A DNA stretch of 7,439 nucleotides from Maritimibacter sp. (GTDB lineage: Bacteria > Pseudomonadota > Alphaproteobacteria > Rhodobacterales > Rhodobacteraceae). Both the position numbers and the translations under genes were made by a program. The stretch spans positions 1-7,439 of the forward strand of contig JAGRMP010000326.1 of NCBI GenBank assembly GCA_020441225.1, in the 5' to 3' direction. Shown piece by piece: positions 4,862-7,439 of the stretch. Under the pieces are notes generated by a model. The model made no database searches, had not been told where the DNA came from, and saw nothing but the letters and a program-made list of their open reading frames with translations. Numbering within the stretch: the first letter of the stretch is position 1; the number at the start of each line of letters is the position of its first letter.

Positions 4862-5155
4862 TTACGCGGCACCCTCTCCGGCCCGCGCCACCAGCGCCTC
4901 GAAGACCCGCGCCATGCAGGCGGCATAGGCAGGATCGTCGAGATAGGGTTCGCGCGCGACCGCATGGCCCAGCGCCGCCGACATCAGGCTGCCGGTGCCG
5001 AACAGCGGGTGCGCCCGGCCGGTCGCAAGGCGATGCGCGTCTGCCGCCTCCGCCTCGGTGAAGATGCGGATGAGCAAGGCGTCGCGCGCCTCCTGGGGAA
5101 CCGCGAGCAGCGCCCGCGCCGCGGCGCGCACGTCGCCATGGAGCACCCGGCGCAT
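4862..5155 (-). CDS. Small conserved GTA-linked protein (DUF7742-like), function unknown
   Basis: With the ATG at 5155 the product is 97 residues, soluble and mostly helical, with many Ala and Arg. Recognisable features are RRVLHGDVRAAARALLAVP at the N-terminus, EAEAADAHR (about 35-42), GRAHPLFGTGSLMSAAL (about 46-62) and EPYLDDPAYAACMARVFEAL (69-88). From memory this matches a small Rhodobacterales family, catalogued I believe as DUF7742, found directly after the GTA baseplate gene. The start lies 7 bp after that gene's stop with no good ribosome binding site, so it is probably translated by coupling. A longer frame to 5227 exists, but its extra residues (Arg/Ser-rich) overlap the upstream gene and look spurious. 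No catalytic motif, signal peptide or membrane segment is visible. Whether it takes part in GTA production or only shares the transcript is unknown. Confidence 0.75.
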   Translation of the reverse strand: MRRVLHGDVRAAARALLAVPQEARDALLIRIFTEAEAADAHRLATGRAHPLFGTGSLMSAALGHAVAREPYLDDPAYAACMARVFEALVARAGEGAA

Positions 5156-5162
5156 CGCCGGA

Positions 5163-7439
5163 TCAGGCCACGTCGAGGCTGCGGAACGGCCCCGGGCCGA
5201 AGGCTGCCGAGCTTTGCGCGACCGCAAGGGTGAAGGGCGCGACCGCCCCGTCGGCGGTCTGCATCGCCGCGGTATAGCTCCAGGCCGGGCTGGTCACGGT
5301 GTCCTCGCGCAGAAGGGTGGTGCCGTCGAGCACCCGCACGATATAGCTCTCGTTGTCCTCGCCGAGCGGCACTTCGACCGATTGCCAGCTGTCGCCATCG
5401 GAGCGGGTCCGGCGGATCCAGCTGAAATCGAGATCGCCGCCGGACCAGCTTGCTTCGAGATGCACGGGCGCAAGCGGGCGCAGGCCGATGCCTTCGAAAG
5501 CGTGGACCTGGTGGACATAGGTCGCATCGTCGAGCGGCCGCGAGGCCGGGCCGATCCGGTAGTGGCGTTCGAGCCCGCGTGCCGACTTGGGCAAGCCGAG
5601 CTGCGGCACCGCGCCGTCGAGCATGACGAAGGTCGAACCCACGGGCCAGCTCGCCGGCTGGAGCGCGTCGCTCCCCGCCTGCCCGCGCAGCCGTCCGGTG
5701 ATCTCCCAGGTATCCTCGCCGACCAGCACCGCGTCGGTGAACTGGATGATCTCCCAATTGTCTACCGTCCCGTCGCCGATGGCGGCGAGGTTGGCGCCGT
5801 TCAGCACCCGGTCGAGCGAAGCCGAGGCGAGGACGCCCGAGAGCATTCGCACCCGGAGTGCCGGGCCGCGGTCGACGAGCCCCGCCCGCGCTGCGCCCAG
5901 CGCCGTCTCGGTGACGCCCACGCGCGCTGCCGCCTGCACCAAGGCGTTGAGCGAATAGCCGTTGTCCTCGGGCGCGCGGTAGACCGCGACGCTGCCCGGC
6001 CAGGGGTCGGCGGTGACCGCCAGATGCGGCGCATGGGGCTTTTCCTCGCCGGTCAGGAGCGGCAGGTCCATGAAGGTCGCGAGCACCGGCACCGGCGGGG
6101 TGTAATCGACCACCTCATCGTCGGTCTCAGGCATTTCCGGCGCTTCGAAAAGCCCCGGCTCCACCCGCAGGGCACGGATGATGGCGACTTCGGCCCGCTC
6201 CATGTGGTCGATCCGGAATGTGGCCGGACCGCCGGGCAGATCGAGCGCGACCACTTCGCCCGCGCGCACCGCAGTGGCGGAGGGCGGCAGGGCGAAGCGG
6301 GCGCCGTCGCGGGCGACCCGTGCTTCGGACAGCCAGCGTTCGACGATGGCGCGGCCTTCGTTCTTGGTCAGCACCAGCGGCACTTCGCTGGTCGAGACGC
6401 TGCGGGTGGCCTCATCGGGGTGGACGGCCTCGGTGGAGCGGGTCTCGTATTCTCCGCTGGCCTCGACAAAGGTCAGCCGCACCCGGCCCGAGATTTCGGC
6501 CTCCGGGGCACGGATCAGTTCGAGGTCGCCGTCGAGATCGGCGGAAACCGCGAAACTGGCCGTGTCGAGCACCCGGTCGGTGCGGCCCGTCCGGGTGAAG
6601 AAGGCCAGTTCGCCGTCGCGCTCGGCCGCGTCGAAACCGTAGGCCAGCATGAGCGGCTGGAGCGCGCTGCGGGCGCTGGTCACGTCGCTGACCCCGTAGC
6701 CGCGCAGGAGGCCGTAGAGCGCGCTGGTGTCGACGGTCGCGACACCAGCTTCGGTGCAGATCTCTTCGACCACCGCCGCCAGCGCCAGGTTGGTCGCGCG
6801 CCCGTTCAGCCAATGCCCGGCGTTGTAATTGCCGCCGTCGGACCAGAGTTTGGTCTTGGCCGGGAACCACGGGAAGGGCCGCGCATCCCAGGCCCAGACA
6901 TAGGCCCGCGACATATCGAGCATCTCCGTGCCGCCTGAGGTCGGGTTGTTTGCGGGGGTCGACCAGAAGCGGTTGATCGCCCTGAGATACTGCATCTGGA
7001 TGAAATCGTCGCGTTTGCCGGATGAGTAGTAGGGCTTGGACGATTCCGAGCTTTTCGGGTCAAGGAACTTGTTGGGCTGATTGGTGCCCCGGTCGATCGC
7101 GGCGCAGCCGAACTCGGTGAAACGGATCGGTTTCGACCCCGGCACCCAAGCCGTCGGCGACGCCGCGCGCAGCCCGCCCGGACGATCGTGGTGCGGGTTC
7201 TGCCACCAGTTCGGCAGGTCCTTGTAGCGAAACACCCAAGGCTCGCCATAGGCGCCGTCGGTGATCGGTGTGCGGGTCTGGGCATCGCGGTCCGCCTTGG
7301 AGGCGTAGTACCAATCGTAGCCCTCGCCGCCGAGCACATTGGCCGCGAGGTAATCGAGGTTGTAGATCGAGCCGTAGCCCGCATCGAGATGGTCGTCGCC
7401 GTCACGCCAGTCGGACAGCGGCATGTAATTGTCGATGCC
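5163..7439 (-). CDS. GTA baseplate multidomain protein 'megatron' / host-specificity protein, N-terminus outside
   Basis: This is the C-terminal 758 residues of a protein normally about 1,300 long, corresponding to ORFg15 (rcc01698) of the Rhodobacter capsulatus gene transfer agent. It forms the baseplate hub of the particle tail and helps DNA delivery into the recipient. The frame is open to the right edge (GIDNY precedes the Met at 7424). Counting from that Met, residues 1-200 are the end of the GTA TIM-barrel domain, which resembles glycoside hydrolases (PLSDWRDGDDHLDAGYGS, KPIRFTEFGCAAIDRGTNQ with Glu104, YVWAWDARPFPWFP). Residues about 232-430 are the phage-tail-type domain (LLRGYGVSDVTSARSALQPL, GELAFFTRTGR). 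Residues about 440-650 are beta-rich baseplate sequence (GRLRGQAGSD). Residues about 650-753 look like a fibronectin-III-type end (FGPGPFRSLDVA). No frameshift is visible, so the gene appears intact. The remaining GTA structural genes should lie to the right of the window. Confidence 0.95.
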   Translation of the reverse strand, partial: GIDNYMPLSDWRDGDDHLDAGYGSIYNLDYLAANVLGGEGYDWYYASKADRDAQTRTPITDGAYGEPWVFRYKDLPNWWQNPHHDRPGGLRAASPTAWVPGSKPIRFTEFGCAAIDRGTNQPNKFLDPKSSESSKPYYSSGKRDDFIQMQYLRAINRFWSTPANNPTSGGTEMLDMSRAYVWAWDARPFPWFPAKTKLWSDGGNYNAGHWLNGRATNLALAAVVEEICTEAGVATVDTSALYGLLRGYGVSDVTSARSALQPLMLAYGFDAAERDGELAFFTRTGRTDRVLDTASFAVSADLDGDLELIRAPEAEISGRVRLTFVEASGEYETRSTEAVHPDEATRSVSTSEVPLVLTKNEGRAIVERWLSEARVARDGARFALPPSATAVRAGEVVALDLPGGPATFRIDHMERAEVAIIRALRVEPGLFEAPEMPETDDEVVDYTPPVPVLATFMDLPLLTGEEKPHAPHLAVTADPWPGSVAVYRAPEDNGYSLNALVQAAARVGVTETALGAARAGLVDRGPALRVRMLSGVLASASLDRVLNGANLAAIGDGTVDNWEIIQFTDAVLVGEDTWEITGRLRGQAGSDALQPASWPVGSTFVMLDGAVPQLGLPKSARGLERHYRIGPASRPLDDATYVHQVHAFEGIGLRPLAPVHLEASWSGGDLDFSWIRRTRSDGDSWQSVEVPLGEDNESYIVRVLDGTTLLREDTVTSPAWSYTAAMQTADGAVAPFTLAVAQSSAAFGPGPFRSLDVA

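Noticed and set aside
4995..6938. A 647-codon plus-strand frame opposite the GTA baseplate gene
   Set aside because: It is antisense to a well-recognised protein and has the His/Arg/Gly-rich composition typical of shadow frames in GC-rich genomes.
1..7439. CRISPR array, insertion sequence, tRNA or rRNA
   Set aside because: No regularly spaced repeats, no transposase-like frame with terminal inverted repeats, and no cloverleaf-like or rRNA-like stretch were found on reading both strands.

Overview
The window looks like chromosomal DNA from a marine- or soil-type member of the Rhodobacterales (Alphaproteobacteria, Rhodobacter/Roseobacter relatives). The evidence is high GC with GC-rich third codon positions, a pdhB-pdhC pyruvate dehydrogenase operon with an alphaproteobacterial-style E2, and the large baseplate ('megatron', ORFg15) gene of a Rhodobacter-type gene transfer agent (GTA). 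I cannot name the species.

Layout from left to right. (1) 1-2120, plus strand: the 3' part of pdhB (pyruvate dehydrogenase E1 beta) and complete pdhC (E2 acetyltransferase), translationally coupled, ending in a very good intrinsic terminator. (2) 2121-2433: a convergent gap without a gene, holding two adjacent hairpins near its right end. (3) 2434-3015, minus strand: a secreted single-heme protein of the Tll0287-like (DUF3365) type, with an inverted repeat in its leader. (4) 3055-3573: mostly non-coding. It contains one likely 23-residue membrane peptide gene (3217-3288, minus) with a strong ribosome binding site, flanked by a 12-bp direct repeat and followed by a long perfect-stem hairpin. 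(5) 3574-4383, minus: cysE, serine O-acetyltransferase, with its start moved to a better-supported ATG. It is divergent from (6) 4462-4800, plus: a short DksA/TraR-type zinc-finger regulator ending in its own terminator. (7) 4862-7439, minus: the 3' end of a GTA structural cluster. This is the baseplate/host-specificity protein (N-terminus outside the window), followed 7 bp later by a 97-residue small protein of a family that commonly sits in this place.

How the genes relate. The pdh genes make acetyl-CoA from pyruvate, and CysE makes O-acetylserine from serine and acetyl-CoA for cysteine synthesis, but they are separate transcription units. The GTA genes belong to the domesticated phage-like particle system and converge with the DksA-like gene. 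The window is mostly ordinary core genome plus the edge of a GTA cluster. I see no clear new multi-gene system. The most unusual items are the tiny membrane-peptide gene with its flanking repeats and hairpin, the heme protein, and the DksA-like gene beside the GTA cluster.
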